Positions 20,527 to 32,200 of a stretch of DNA of 33,763 bases are shown one piece after another. The stretch is from contig QAXH01006186.1 of assembly GCA_004335635.1 (NCBI GenBank), positions 260-34,022 on the forward strand, read 5' to 3'. The notes under the pieces were generated by a model that ran no database searches, had not been told where the DNA came from, and saw nothing but the letters and a program-made list of their open reading frames with translations. A program made the translations under genes and the position numbers. The first letter of the stretch is position 1; each line of letters begins with the position of its first letter. The DNA comes from Chloromonas sp. AAM2 (taxonomy: Eukaryota; Chlorophyta; Chlorophyceae; Chlamydomonadales; Chlamydomonadaceae).

Positions 20527-22480
20527 GGCGTGTGACCTGTGAATCCCGTGGCTATATATCGACACCGTCACTCTCTGCTCGTCTGGAAGGCTGCAGGACG
20601 TCTGGATGCCGGGGTGAGACAGCCTGAGACTTTTGCCGCATACGTGCACTATCAAGAAAAGAGAGGATAAAGAAAAGATGATCAACGCCCAGTTGACCGA
20701 CAGGCTGCGAGTTGTGCCGCATATGTATACTGGCAGGCAGCTACACAGTGACACATGGACTTGTCCTGTGGAAGTGACTGGCAACTCTCTTGCATGCCCG
20801 ACATGCTGTGATGCGGACAAAGCTGGTTGTTCAGCATACCAGCAATTCACCCGCCAGCTTGTGTGAACGCAGTTTCAAGCAGCAAGAAACGTTGCTACAC
20901 TAACTTCAAGATTGTGTTGTTCTCATCATGGTCTGGCATGGCCGCAAGGACTCAGTTGGGCAAATCTGCATACCTCTGCTGGACTGAATAATGTTAAGTA
21001 TCTGGTCTGCCAGTTTATAGTGTTAGAAATTTCTACCAGCAAGAGCTTTGATTCGCACTCAATGAGTTGATCTGCCAGATCAAATTGGCCAGTGGTCGAT
21101 TCCACCGGAGTGTGGATCGCCCATCTCCATCTCCACGGCAGGCGCCCACACCCGACACATGTTGCGAGACTGCAAGGCCTCAGATGGGCATATGTGCATA
21201 TTTCTTTGCAGAAATGCCACTATACAGTTGTTCATCTGCCACGCATGGTGTACGGTACGCCATATATCAATTCAACAACACACAGCTGGACGACAACAAA
21301 CGGATTGCCAACAACGCAGTGCGTACAACGCACATCCAGCCAATGGAAGTGCTACCGATGCTTGGGTATGGAGCATGGTGCTAGGCAACGATAGCCTACG
21401 CAGGAAGCCTGACAGACAGCAAACGCAATTACGGCAGATAGAGGGCAAAACGGCAGGCTCAAAAGCTGGCAAACACGGGCCCCTTTCACATTTGCCCTTC
21501 TATCATTCCGATACGGAGCAGGCAGGCCACCAGAGTTTTTGCTAACTGACCCTGGCCCTGTCCATCCTAATCATCACATGGCAAGGGTGAATTGAGTTTA
21601 CTCGGGACATGTGGCGCTCATGGTCTCCGGTACCAGACATCTGTCGAGCGGCCTAACCAGGGGAGAAAAGAATCATTTGAACAAGCGGGATCGTCTAGCA
21701 AGCGGGAAAGTTTAGCAAATTCGGTACTGTGTTGCGCACCTTGAGAATTGATGTCTCAAGTCACGAAGTCGCAAAGCCTAGCGAGGACAGTGTCCAGTGC
21801 GGGGCATGGTGGCAGGGCCAGGTGACTGGGTTTGGCCTCGATCGGGTTCGGAAAGAATGTTCGAAGCCACCATATTCAGAATGAGGTGGCAACTGCTTGG
21901 GCTGCTTCGTTGCCTACCTCTTGGATATCGTCGACCATTCTATGCGGTGCCTGATTCGCGTGACAGAACAACATGACGTCACGGCTGGGGAGCGTTTTTC
22001 TTTTTCTTCGTGACTCATGAGGTTTGCGCCTCAACGCACGTCAATTGCACACACCTGTCCGTCTTCTCTGGTTTTGCATGAGTTGCCGCACGTCCACGGA
22101 AAGGCCGGGTTGGTTCCGTCGGGAGCGCTGACAACGATTCGTGAATCTAGACAGGCCTTGTACCACGCTTTTCCAACTGCAAGCTGATCGCACAGTGCTA
22201 GAGGTCACGTTATCAGCTGCAAGGTGCGTGTGGTGTCCCTGCTGGCTGAGATCGATGCACGTTCAGCAGCCATTGGTTGTGTACCTCGTTGGTTGGGACA
22301 CAAGCATTGCGCATTGCTTGCTTCCACACTAGACTTAGACTTGGAAGAGATCTCCAGAAGATGGAGATATATAGGCATGGGTGCAGTGATGCAGAGGTCG
22401 GCTTGTTCAGCCAATCACATCGTCGTTCGCACCAGATCTTTGAATGTCGCACCCATCACAGCCGAAAAGCTCTTGCTTTT

Positions 22481-22490
22481 GCGCATGCGC
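22481..22490. promoter_or_regulatory. GCGCATGCGC palindrome upstream of bZIP start
   Basis: A perfect 10-bp palindrome, in the context T-GCGCATGCGC-G, lies 14 bp before the proposed bZIP start codon. It fits the animal NRF-1/alpha-Pal consensus. Whether any factor reads it in this lineage is unknown; a role as a start-proximal promoter element is inferred from its position. Confidence 0.35.
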
Positions 22491-22503
22491 GCAGTGGTTT
22501 AAG

Positions 22504-25500
22504 ATGGCCGGCGGAGGAGCTGCGTCTTCTAAAGTCGTAACCCCAGGTTGGAATTACGCGATCACATGCAGGTCGCCTGCCAGATGCCGCACGTCCCAGC
22601 CAAGCACAACCTGTGTGTATTGATGAGCTGCTCACTGAGCATGCAAGAGTCTACCATAGTAAGAGTGGCTCTACTTCTCCTATTCGCTTTTCAACATACC
22701 TTCTGTTTGCCATTCTTTGCGCAGCAAGCAGAAGCGAGAAGCGGCATCAGGCGCGTCGCTCTGATCACCCTGACTGGCCGGCCACAACCACTGCTGACCA
22801 GGCAGAGAGCGCTTGCGATCATATTCAGTACATGAAGATGCGAGACGCCTTGATCAATGATACCACAGCACCAGCGGCAGCAGGCCCTTCAACTCCAGCC
22901 AGCTCTAATGCTAGAGCCAAATTAGGGCCAGAAGCATTTGCATCTGCGGCCGGAGAAGGCACCAGTGCACCAACACGTCGACGCCGGCAGCAGCAGCGCA
23001 CAGCCGCACCAGCCGCTGGGGATGCCCCAGCCAGCCCCAGCCAACAGGTCAAGTCTGACCAGAGCAAGCGTGGGTTTGACTCCCAAGGTGCAGAAGGCAT
23101 CAGTGCAGCACCACTGGCCCCAGCCAAGCGCACCAGGCGCCAGCGCGGCAATGCCATTGCCACAGCTTCAGCTTCTCCCGCCACCACGCAGCCGCTGCAT
23201 ACCCAGTCCCCGGTCCCGCTTCCCCCTACGATGAACCTTGCAGGGATGTGGTTCAACGGCCATGACGGGGCAACAGCTGATGGCCCTTCTCTGACCTCCC
23301 TCCTAGCCATGAATGAAGCCAATCAGTTGCTGATGGATGGAACACAGGCAGCGGCAGCGGGAGGGTGCGGGGGTTGGGGCCGCAGCGAAGACTGCGGTCC
23401 AGGCATGTCCGCTGGCATAATGGAAGGCGTGACTAGCATGGGCCCCAGCAGCGACAATGACCCCGGGAGGTCGCGCGTGAGGAGGGAGAAGAACAGGTGG
23501 GGACGAGCCTTGTGCCCGCGACCCCCCCTTTGTGTAGGTCTGGGAATTGTGTAGGCCTGGGAACAAGATCATCGTGCCAATTTTGGGTTCAATCAACGCC
23601 AAGGTTATGAGCTCAACGAGGAGTTGCTCTGGCAAACAGCATCATGGTGAACAGGCGATGGCATGATGTTGTCGTGCACAACTGACTGCTGCCAACTGAG
23701 CACTCTATTGATGGACATGAATTCCTGACACACCTCCTGGTATCCAGTCAGACCTCCTGCGATTGAGGTAACCGGACTGTTCCATACACTCGTTCCCGGC
23801 TGATACCATCAGCGTCAGTTTACTTGATTACATTTCATATCCCGGCGCCTTGGCCACATCTATTACATAACACTTTTGTCCCGAGAGCTGGTTGGCAACC
23901 CAGCCGAAGCCCGGCTCCTGTCCCCCGCTTTCAGGGTGGCCGCACGCAAGTGCCGCGCCAAGAAGGTCCAGTTCATGGCCAAGATGCAGATTGAGCTCAA
24001 GGACCTCATGGCGCAGAACAGCGAGATGAAGAATCAGGTAAGGGCCATGGAAAAGACATGCCTTAAATAACTGTGTGTGGTTCTTGGGTAGGCGCCTGCG
24101 TAGGCCTTCAGGTACACCTATGCACATGCAGGCCATGACTGTTGACTTCTGGCGTGGTCTACTAAGGATTGCAAAATATTCCTACGGGCTTGGTCAGGCT
24201 CCTGCCCATTTTATACCGAAGGGATTGTTATTGCTGTCAAGCCCCTTCCTTTTCTCAGTCCTCCTTTCTTTTCTCATACGTGTGAATTGGTTCGTCAGGT
24301 GGTGACATGGCACCGTATGTTCAGCCGTGAGGTGCGCCTGCGCGAGTCCATGAAGAGCCTCATACAGGCGGTGTGGGGCAACACGGCAGCGGCGGCAGCA
24401 ACAGGTGGGCCGGGGACAGACGCGTGCGGAATAACAGCTTCAGGCAAGGACCTGAGGGGAATGGGCGGGACAGGTCAGGAACAACAACTTGGGTAGTTCT
24501 GTGTGCATACCACGCTGTGGCTCATCAGCGGCAACTGGTGAACTGGGCAAACAGTTTTTCCTGGCCATAACAGGAGACTCTGGCAAGGCAGTGATCCCCA
24601 TCAAGGTCACAAAAACGTGGCGGAACCTACTCTGTTGTGGAAACTGACAGGCCATACCTCTGCAGACCAACATGTACAACTGTAAGGGGAACGAGACGAG
24701 CGCCGCTGACGCGTGTCCCGCAGGCCACAGCGCACATGACGTCCTGTTGGGCCTGGAGGCGGGCACTCTGGACATCAATACGCTGATGCTGTCCCCCACG
24801 GCCCCACACCTGCACCCACCTGCCGGCGCATCAGCCACAGCGGGCCTAGAGCAGGGCATGTACTCCCAGGGCGTCACGGCGCATGGCGGGGCGGGACAGC
24901 AGGCACTGCTGCCGCCACCCCCCCTGATGCTGTCTATGCCTGACGGCGCGCAAACCTCCCTGCAGCACCAGCAGCAGCCGCCTTACCACATAAAGAGGCA
25001 CAAGCTGCACGCAGCTCCCGGGCCCAGTTACATGCTATCTGGGCAGCAGGGCGAGCCGAGCCTGGGGGGGTACGGGTTGAGCCATTCCCTGCACACGCCC
25101 CCAACAAACACACCCCCAACAAACCGCCGTGCATCCAGTCACTCGCCAGCCGTGGCTATGCCTACAAGCTTGGCCGATGACATGCGGATGCTGGTTGGGT
25201 CTCCAGAGTTGAGCACCAGCGGGGACGGTCTCATGCCGCAGGCAACGCGCCGTGCCGCACCCACACTTGCCATGGGAAGGTGTGCAGGTGGTATGGTGGC
25301 ACACGCACTGGGATGGGAGCAAGCCCTTGTGCGATGCGACTCCTGCAACAATGACAGCCGTGCGCAAACGGGCTGTGGGGTGTCCGTACCAGGTGGCAAG
25401 CAGGAGTGCACATGGATTCAAGAATTCAAGACAGGACGATTCGCGATAGTTTCATGTTTAATAACTGATGGCTGAGGGGGTGTATGTGGCGTGTTGTGTG

Positions 25501-27443
25501 AAGCAAACAGGTTTTTTTCAAAGCGATTCCTGGAACACTGATCCGCGCAAAAGGTTGGCGATCATGTCAAGTGTTGTAGGCTGAAGGCTTGTCATGTGGT
25601 TTGTTGCTTTCACGCAGATGCGACACTGCCACAGCCACGGCGGCAGCAGAGGCAGTGGAGGCCGCCGGGCTAGAGATCTTGGATGGACGCTGCACTGCTG
25701 GCGGCAGGCTTGCGGAACAGCTGTCTGGGTGCGACAAGCCCAAGTCTCCGGCTATTGATAGCTACGGACACGCAAACAAAAGTTCGCCAGCAGGTGCAGC
25801 AGCCAATGTTGGGCCGCCATCCCCTTGTGAAGCAGGGCAGGGCTTGACGTCCTTTAATAGTGGTCTGCAGCACAGCCCGTTTGCGGCAGCAGCCCAAGGG
25901 GCCACCATGGGTGGTAAGGATGCCAGTGGACCCAATCGCGCAGTTACAGAGCAACCACGTGTTGAAACCATTCAACAATCATCACAGCAGCACGGTCAGC
26001 AACAGCAGAGGATACAGCACTCGCTCGCAAGCAGCCTGCAACTCGCGGGCGCCACCAGCATGTTGCGTATGCCAACTGCGGGGCACCTGCTGGGTGGCTC
26101 TGCTAGTGCGAGCCTCGAGGCTTTTCTGAGCACCCTCGCGTGCGGCAGCGGTGGCCCGTCCAATGCACCGCCCATGCCGGGCAGTGGCACGTGCCCAGCA
26201 CACGTGACCCACCACTGCACGTTGGCTGACGGCATCCCGGCTTCTTCCCAGAGTGTGGACGACGGCCAACGTGGCGAGGCTGGTGGTGCCGCTTCTTGCC
26301 TGCGATTACAAGATGTCGACGGTGATGGCGGGGCGGAAGCGCTGCCGCCCATCGACCGTGCGCCATTCGCGACCAAGCTGAATCAACAGGTGTGTAACAT
26401 TGCGCAATTCCTGCACGCAGTCCGTGGCTGCTGAATGACCACTCGACGTTGCGCTCACGCTCATTTATGCATTGATCCAGCTAAACGATCATTTCCGCAT
26501 TCAACAATTTTTGTCTTGGGTACTCTGTCAAACGCGTATGGCTGTGCGAGCACGCTATGCAAGCGATATGGCATGTTCCGTTATCTGGTCGTTGCTGTAG
26601 GCTGTGCACTCCAGCAGAGCCGACCTCGCATACACTTACACCAGCTCAGCCAGCGCGACGAGTGAAGGCACAGGCCTGGCGCCGCCACATCTCCTGCAAC
26701 TCGTGGGCCAGCATGGGCTGGCTAGTGTGGAGCCAGACGCAAAGGGACCAAGTGAGTCACGTGGCAGCTTGATTGACCAAACAACTACACCAACAACCAA
26801 GTGGGCACATGCCACATTTGATCGAAGAGAGTAGTACAACGCCTGCTCAATCGTCACGACGCGTTCCTGGCCTCTGCCTGTTCTCTCACAACCTGTCCAC
26901 CATGCTGCTATCACCTAGATTTCGTGTGGTCCCCAATCATGCCGCGTTCTATCCCCCATAAGCTCTTCACTGTATCACCGGAATGGAGTACCCTCCTGTG
27001 CTCTGATGCGCGCAGGCCTGCCGCGTTTCGAGAGCCTATCCCGCGCCGCCAGCGCCACCCCGGGCACGGTGCACACAAGCGCTCTGACGCATGCGCCTTC
27101 GATGATACCTTACTCGAACGTGCTCGCTCACAACGATGTGGCACCTCGGTCGCACGGTCAGACCACAGGCAAGGCGACATCAGGCGAGCTAATTAACTGC
27201 TGGGGTGGCGGTGTGACTCGCCTGGGATCGTTGGACTGGCTGGCGGACCTGCTCATGACCTCACAGCAGGGCCAACACCAGCAGCAGCAGCAGGCAGGGC
27301 AGCAGCAGCCACCAGCCAGTGCAGGAGCAGCAGTCCAGCTGGGCAGATGCCGATCAAGCATTTCCTTGGGTGAGCACGCTGCTGTGCCATGCCACAAGGC
27401 CCAGGATGTGGCAGCAGGCCAGGCGTCCGGCAGGGGCGGTTGA
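22504..27443 (+). CDS. Large bZIP transcription factor
   Basis: Eight exons: 22504-22546, 22725-23496, 23935-24037, 24299-24473 (or to 24404), 24724-25279, 25618-26389, 26601-26751 and 27016-27443. All phases agree and give 999 residues, or 976 with the shorter exon 4. The basic region REKNRVAARKCRAKK is made by joining exons 2 and 3 and has the invariant Asn271 and Arg279 eight apart. The zipper that follows has Met, Leu, Met, Trp at heptad d positions and Leu, Asn, Val at a positions; the Asn favours a parallel dimer. It binds DNA as a dimer in the nucleus. The rest is low-complexity Ala/Gln/Pro/Ser sequence typical of activation regions, ending with GSLDWLADLLMTSQ and a Gln-rich tail. The tiny first exon (MAGGGAASSKVV) is the least certain part. 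Target genes cannot be inferred. Confidence 0.92.
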
Positions 27444-29249
27444 CCCTGGCCTGGCTGTGCTTCAGCGCTTGCACTGATTATCAGAAAATTGCTGTTCCTG
27501 GCCCACCACAGGCAGCTGGAATGAGAAGTTCGTGTGCTGTTGTCTGCCAATAATGCGTGGAAAAAGCGGCGGGCGAGGATTGATTGTTACAGCGGCCGGC
27601 TGCAGCAGGGTACACTGCGCTAGGCTGGATGCGTGGTGGGACAGCATTCGATGCAGTTGAAATGCCAGGATCAAGTCTGCAGCTCACTCTGTGCAGTTGC
27701 CACACAGTTGCAGTCACTGTGAATGCGAGTCAAGCCTCTGATGATTGGTAGGGCGTTGCCTGCCACATTTGGCACATTAGATGCTGCTGTGGTTTCTTTT
27801 AGTGCTGTATAGTCGCGTCGCAGTTGCTTTTGTTAGTGCTGTTCACGATGTAGCAGTTGCTTATGTCTAGTCCACACTGTTTAGTGTTTACCGAAATGTT
27901 GCTGTCGCACGTGCGTATGATAAGGGGTGCATGTTCCCAGGCGCAAGCCCAAAGAAATTGGATTCTTACTGTCGAATGTTATGTCAGTGACAGTTGATGT
28001 GCGCGGTGCTGACAGTTACTGTTGAAGAAGTCCTTTTTATAACGCAGAAAGGTTGTGGTGCAGATTGCAGGCAAGGCTGCAGCAGCCCGTTGATGAGAGT
28101 AATGCATTGCCTGCGTGCCCCGTTTACTGGGCCCTGTTTACTGCACACCGCTCAGGTGTTGTTGGTATTGCCACACCATCTACGAAGGTCAGGGGAAAGT
28201 GCCTGCTTTGGTTGCAAGCTGAGTGACTTTTGGGCTACAAATGGCCTTACATGTGGCATGGCCACTATCCGTTATGCGTCCAATGTACACGGTGCTTCAT
28301 GGGCCGTCACTCATGCACGGTCAGACCTCAAAAGGCTGGCTTGTGTGGATGCATCGGCATCGAGTCTTGGTGGTGTTGAATCCCTTGGCTAAGGAAATTG
28401 CTGCTGATCAACAGCAACATAACCGATCCAGGCCGTTTGCACTCTGTCATCAATATATCAGCAGCTTCTACACAGGTTTCCCCATCTGTTCAAAAATGAT
28501 TACAAACTGATCAACAACAAATAAAGTTGCCCCTGCATGGTCAGGTGTTGATCGTCAACTGGTCGTTGCAACAGAGGTTGCCAAGCTTGAGCACTACCTG
28601 GGATTTTCTGCGTCCAACCCAATTTTGCAGTGGAACAAGGGTAGATTGGTGTTGTTCGTGCATGGAATTGCTTGCTTTGTTTCTTGGTGTTGAACACTAT
28701 TATTGATTGGATCACGGCATTCGAAGCTCTCTGAAACACGAGGCACTGTAACGGCAAATAGACCGACATGTGCACACGCCAGCAGCCTTTGTGCATTGGC
28801 TAGCGTGAAGCAGCTGCGCACCACATACTGGTGATGTGGGCAAGCTTGGCCGCACGATGAGTGCGAATGTCTGCCTGTTAGTCCCAGCTTCTTCATAGGT
28901 CAGTCCAACTGCAAAAGAAGCACTGGCAAACTTCTTTTTTTGGTGCACAGACTGTTGTCACTCTCACTCTGAGCTCATACGCTCACTGCTGGCACCCCCT
29001 TGCACTGCCTCCGCATGTTTCCAGTTACCAAAGCCCGACCGGTGCAAGTCCAGATGACAGGACAAGGGAGGCCGTATGTTTGTTGAATCCCGACCATGCT
29101 TCATGGTGAGCACTCCCTCCTTGTAAACCCTGTACTGCCAGAGCAAGGAAGTGCCTGACACCCTGCGTTCAACTGAAACTACTGCACCAGCTGCCTTGAC
29201 CTTCCCTTACCAACCCGACTATTGGCTGCCCGACTGTTACCTGCTGACA
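27444..29249. other. Intergenic region between convergent genes
   Basis: The 3' ends of the bZIP gene and MUTYH face each other here. Open frames at 27994-28392 and 28223-28510 have no recognisable domain and overlap in different frames. The second copy of the interspersed repeat lies at 29097-29126, about 120 bp past the MUTYH stop. Confidence 0.45.
29097..29126 (+). repeat. Interspersed repeat, copy 2
   Basis: Matches 20497-20526 in 29 of 30 bases, in the same orientation, 8.6 kb away. The surrounding DNA is unrelated between the two sites. Confidence 0.8.
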
Positions 29250-32200
29250 TCAAGAACTGCCTTTTGCAGCCGGCTCAGCCCTTGCCCACTTGCTGGCCTT
29301 GCCCCCGGCCTTGCTGCGTGCACCCGCTGCCTTGCCGGCTCCCTTGCCATCCCCCACTCCCTTCCCATCCCCCACCGCCTGCGCATACATCTTCAGTGGT
29401 CCAGTGCTGATTCCCTCGCCCGCCATTGCACTCGCCCTCACCCACTTACACTTGACCTCGGGGGCCGGTCCCGGGCCCGCCCCATCACACCTCTTCGCCT
29501 GTGCCTTTCCTTTCTTGCCATCCTGAGCCCCAGCCCGCCCTGCCACTTGCTTCTCTGCACTCCGTGCCACACTGTTGGCGCTTGCTTTCTGCCCGCGCTC
29601 CTCTCTGTGCTGTCCCTCTCCACCCTTACTGAGTTCCACACAGCCAGCACCTACGGCCTGTTCTGCTGCCACTTGCCCCGACTCTCCGGCTGCACCAACC
29701 AGCACGGGCCCCATTGCACTCTGGAAAGCCTTCCAATCGTCTGTCTGGAGCACCAGCCTCTCCACAAAGTTGGTTTGCCTGCAAAGGAAAGCGCCACACA
29801 CCCGGCGTAAGGCCTGTTCTAAGGCATTGGACTGGCGCTAAAACGGGCACGCCGGGTGCTGTGACGCACACACCGTCCAGCTTGTTAAGAAACTGTGCAA
29901 CCACGTCCAGGTTGTTAACAAGGGAAATTGCGTAACAACAAGCGGCTTCCTGATGTCCTCGCAACAAGCGGCACTTCCTCGCACCTGATGTGGGAGAAGA
30001 CATGCACGTAGCTGCCTGCGTCGTGGCGCCGCACCACCTCGGCAGTCACTCGCCCTGCAGCCACACATGCACACAAACAAATGGCTCGCACACTCATGAA
30101 TGACATGCATGCGTACGTCATCACTGATGTACGGAAACCCAGGCCAGGTAGTGTGTAGTGCGTACAGGGGTCAGGCTTGAAATGATGCATGCTGAAGTTC
30201 CGCATGCTCTTTCAGAACATCAGCGAGCAGCAGCAGACTTGTCTGCCCGTATGGTGCCGAGCAAGCAGACCGTAGGACACCGTGTGCTGTACACCCACCA
30301 GCAGGCGATGTACCTTCGTCCTGTGCGATGCCGGGTATGTGTATTTTGGGCCCCAGCAGCCGGCGCAGCAGCGCGTTGATTGACTCCTTGCGTTGCGCAT
30401 ACGACGCCTCGCATTCAAGTGGCACGCCTGCTTCCCAGATCAGAGCACACACACGCGCACACACACGTGGCTGCAGAGCACCGGCTTGAAACTGCTGGTG
30501 GTAGGTGGTACTGCCACCTCAGAAGTGTTCGCTTCTGCTGCCACTGCATCATGTGTTCCAGACCACGCCATTACCTGCCTGTGGTTATATTTGACTACCG
30601 TTCCCCACCATCCCTTGTCATGCCTGCTTCCTGGGCCTCATTTGAGACATGAGCATGCAAACCAGGTGTTTTCTGTCACTTACACAGCATGAACACGAGC
30701 CCAGATGTTCCATGTCTCCACAGGTTCCGTTTACTCCATGTCCCCCCCTCCCTCCCTCCCTCTTCCCCTCCCCCCTATCTTCCTGTGCCTTACCAGGCAG
30801 CTCCCATAGCCCCGCTAGGAGTCCCTCTGATGGTCGCTGCACGAGCAGCACTTGCCGCCGGGCCGGAGCCGCCAGCAGCCGGGAGAGCGCAGCGGGATCC
30901 CGCAACCCGCTGCCATCGGGCTGCGCGGCCGTCTCCGCAGGGCTCTCCGGGCCATCAACGCCTGTGGGGGCGCAGGGCATGCGGACACACCACGCAACCC
31001 AGTCAGCGCCTAGCCTATGCAACGCACTAGAAAGTGTGGGTACAGAATTGCAGCAATGGAAAACTTGCCTGTAAGCGTCACACACACGTAGTCCTGTACC
31101 TGAATCTCAATGTCATCATCAATTGTATCTTTCATGCGCTGTACACACCTGTCGGCAGGACACCGTTTCCAGCGGTTTTAAAAGTCTTGGACGGCCTGTT
31201 CCGAACCGGCGCAAAGTCAAACAATGTCGCCTGACGCTTCTGGCCCACTGCGATGCCTTGACTGCCGCTTGTGCTGGCCCCACCCACTGTGTTTGCTGCA
31301 GGGGATGTCTCAGTCCATGTTGCCCCGCTGCCTCGCCCTATGCACACCACTTCCAGCGCACACACCGCCACCATCTGTTCCTTCTTGGCTTTCACTTCCT
31401 TCTTGCCTGGGAAAACGCCAACACATGCAAACATCCAAAAAAATTAGTTAGTGCTAGTGCAGAACAGAGCAAGAAGCGATGTTCGATGCCTTTGCATTCA
31501 CACAGAGGTCAAGTACGTATTCACACATACCCAGAGGTGCAGGTAGACTGGAAGAAAGCACAAGGCTCAGCTTTAGAGGCTGGTACAGCCATGCGCTTGG
31601 CATTCATCAGCATGCCTGTTGTTTTGATCCAGCCCATACGCAATGCACCCTGTTGCTTTGTTGAATCAGTTGGTGTAACACCTGGGTAGTTGGTGACGTG
31701 TGGGGCATCCTCCATGTCCGGGCAACCTCCCTCAGCCAAGTATTCCTGCACACCGCAGCCGTATGCAATGCGTGTGAACGCTACCTACCATGCATGCTGG
31801 ACAGTACCCTTCACAGCATCAATTCAGGGCTACCATGACTCAGCCAAGCTTGATAGGACGGTTGATGATCCAGGGTCGTGCAGTGCGCATGCAAGCCCTA
31901 CTGGAGCAGTGCCTTCACACGCAGACAGCGGCTTACCTTCCACTGGGCATGCGCCCTGCATGCGCCTGCGACCGGGCATGCGGCGCAGTCGGGCGCCTGC
32001 GGCCGGCAGACCCGTGCGCCCAACTCCATCATCGCCTGCAAAGGATGCACAGACAGCACATTCCTTAAAATCACTGTACAATTGTAGTGATAGACAGATT
32101 GCCCAGGTGAAACCAGGCCTGGGAACGCGATAAACGCTTCTGTGGCAGGAATAGACACTGAACAAAAGGCAGATGGTGTGCTTATTCTGTGGCGTGTTCA

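Larger units (their letters stand above)
19278..22503. other. Divergent intergenic region between sulfotransferase and bZIP genes
   Basis: About 3.2 kb separates the two start codons, and promoters of both genes should lie here. No long frame has a recognisable domain. It holds three copies of a 12-bp repeat (TAGATGGCACAG, 19778-19813), a CTGACC repeat (20307-20329), one copy of a two-copy interspersed repeat (20497-20526) and a 10-bp palindrome just before the bZIP start (22481-22490). No TATA box stands out clearly. Confidence 0.5.

Noticed and set aside
29151..29810. 219-codon plus-strand open frame rich in Pro, Leu and Cys
   Set aside because: It is antisense to the last MUTYH exon, whose minus-strand reading joins in phase and carries the conserved end of the Nudix-like domain.
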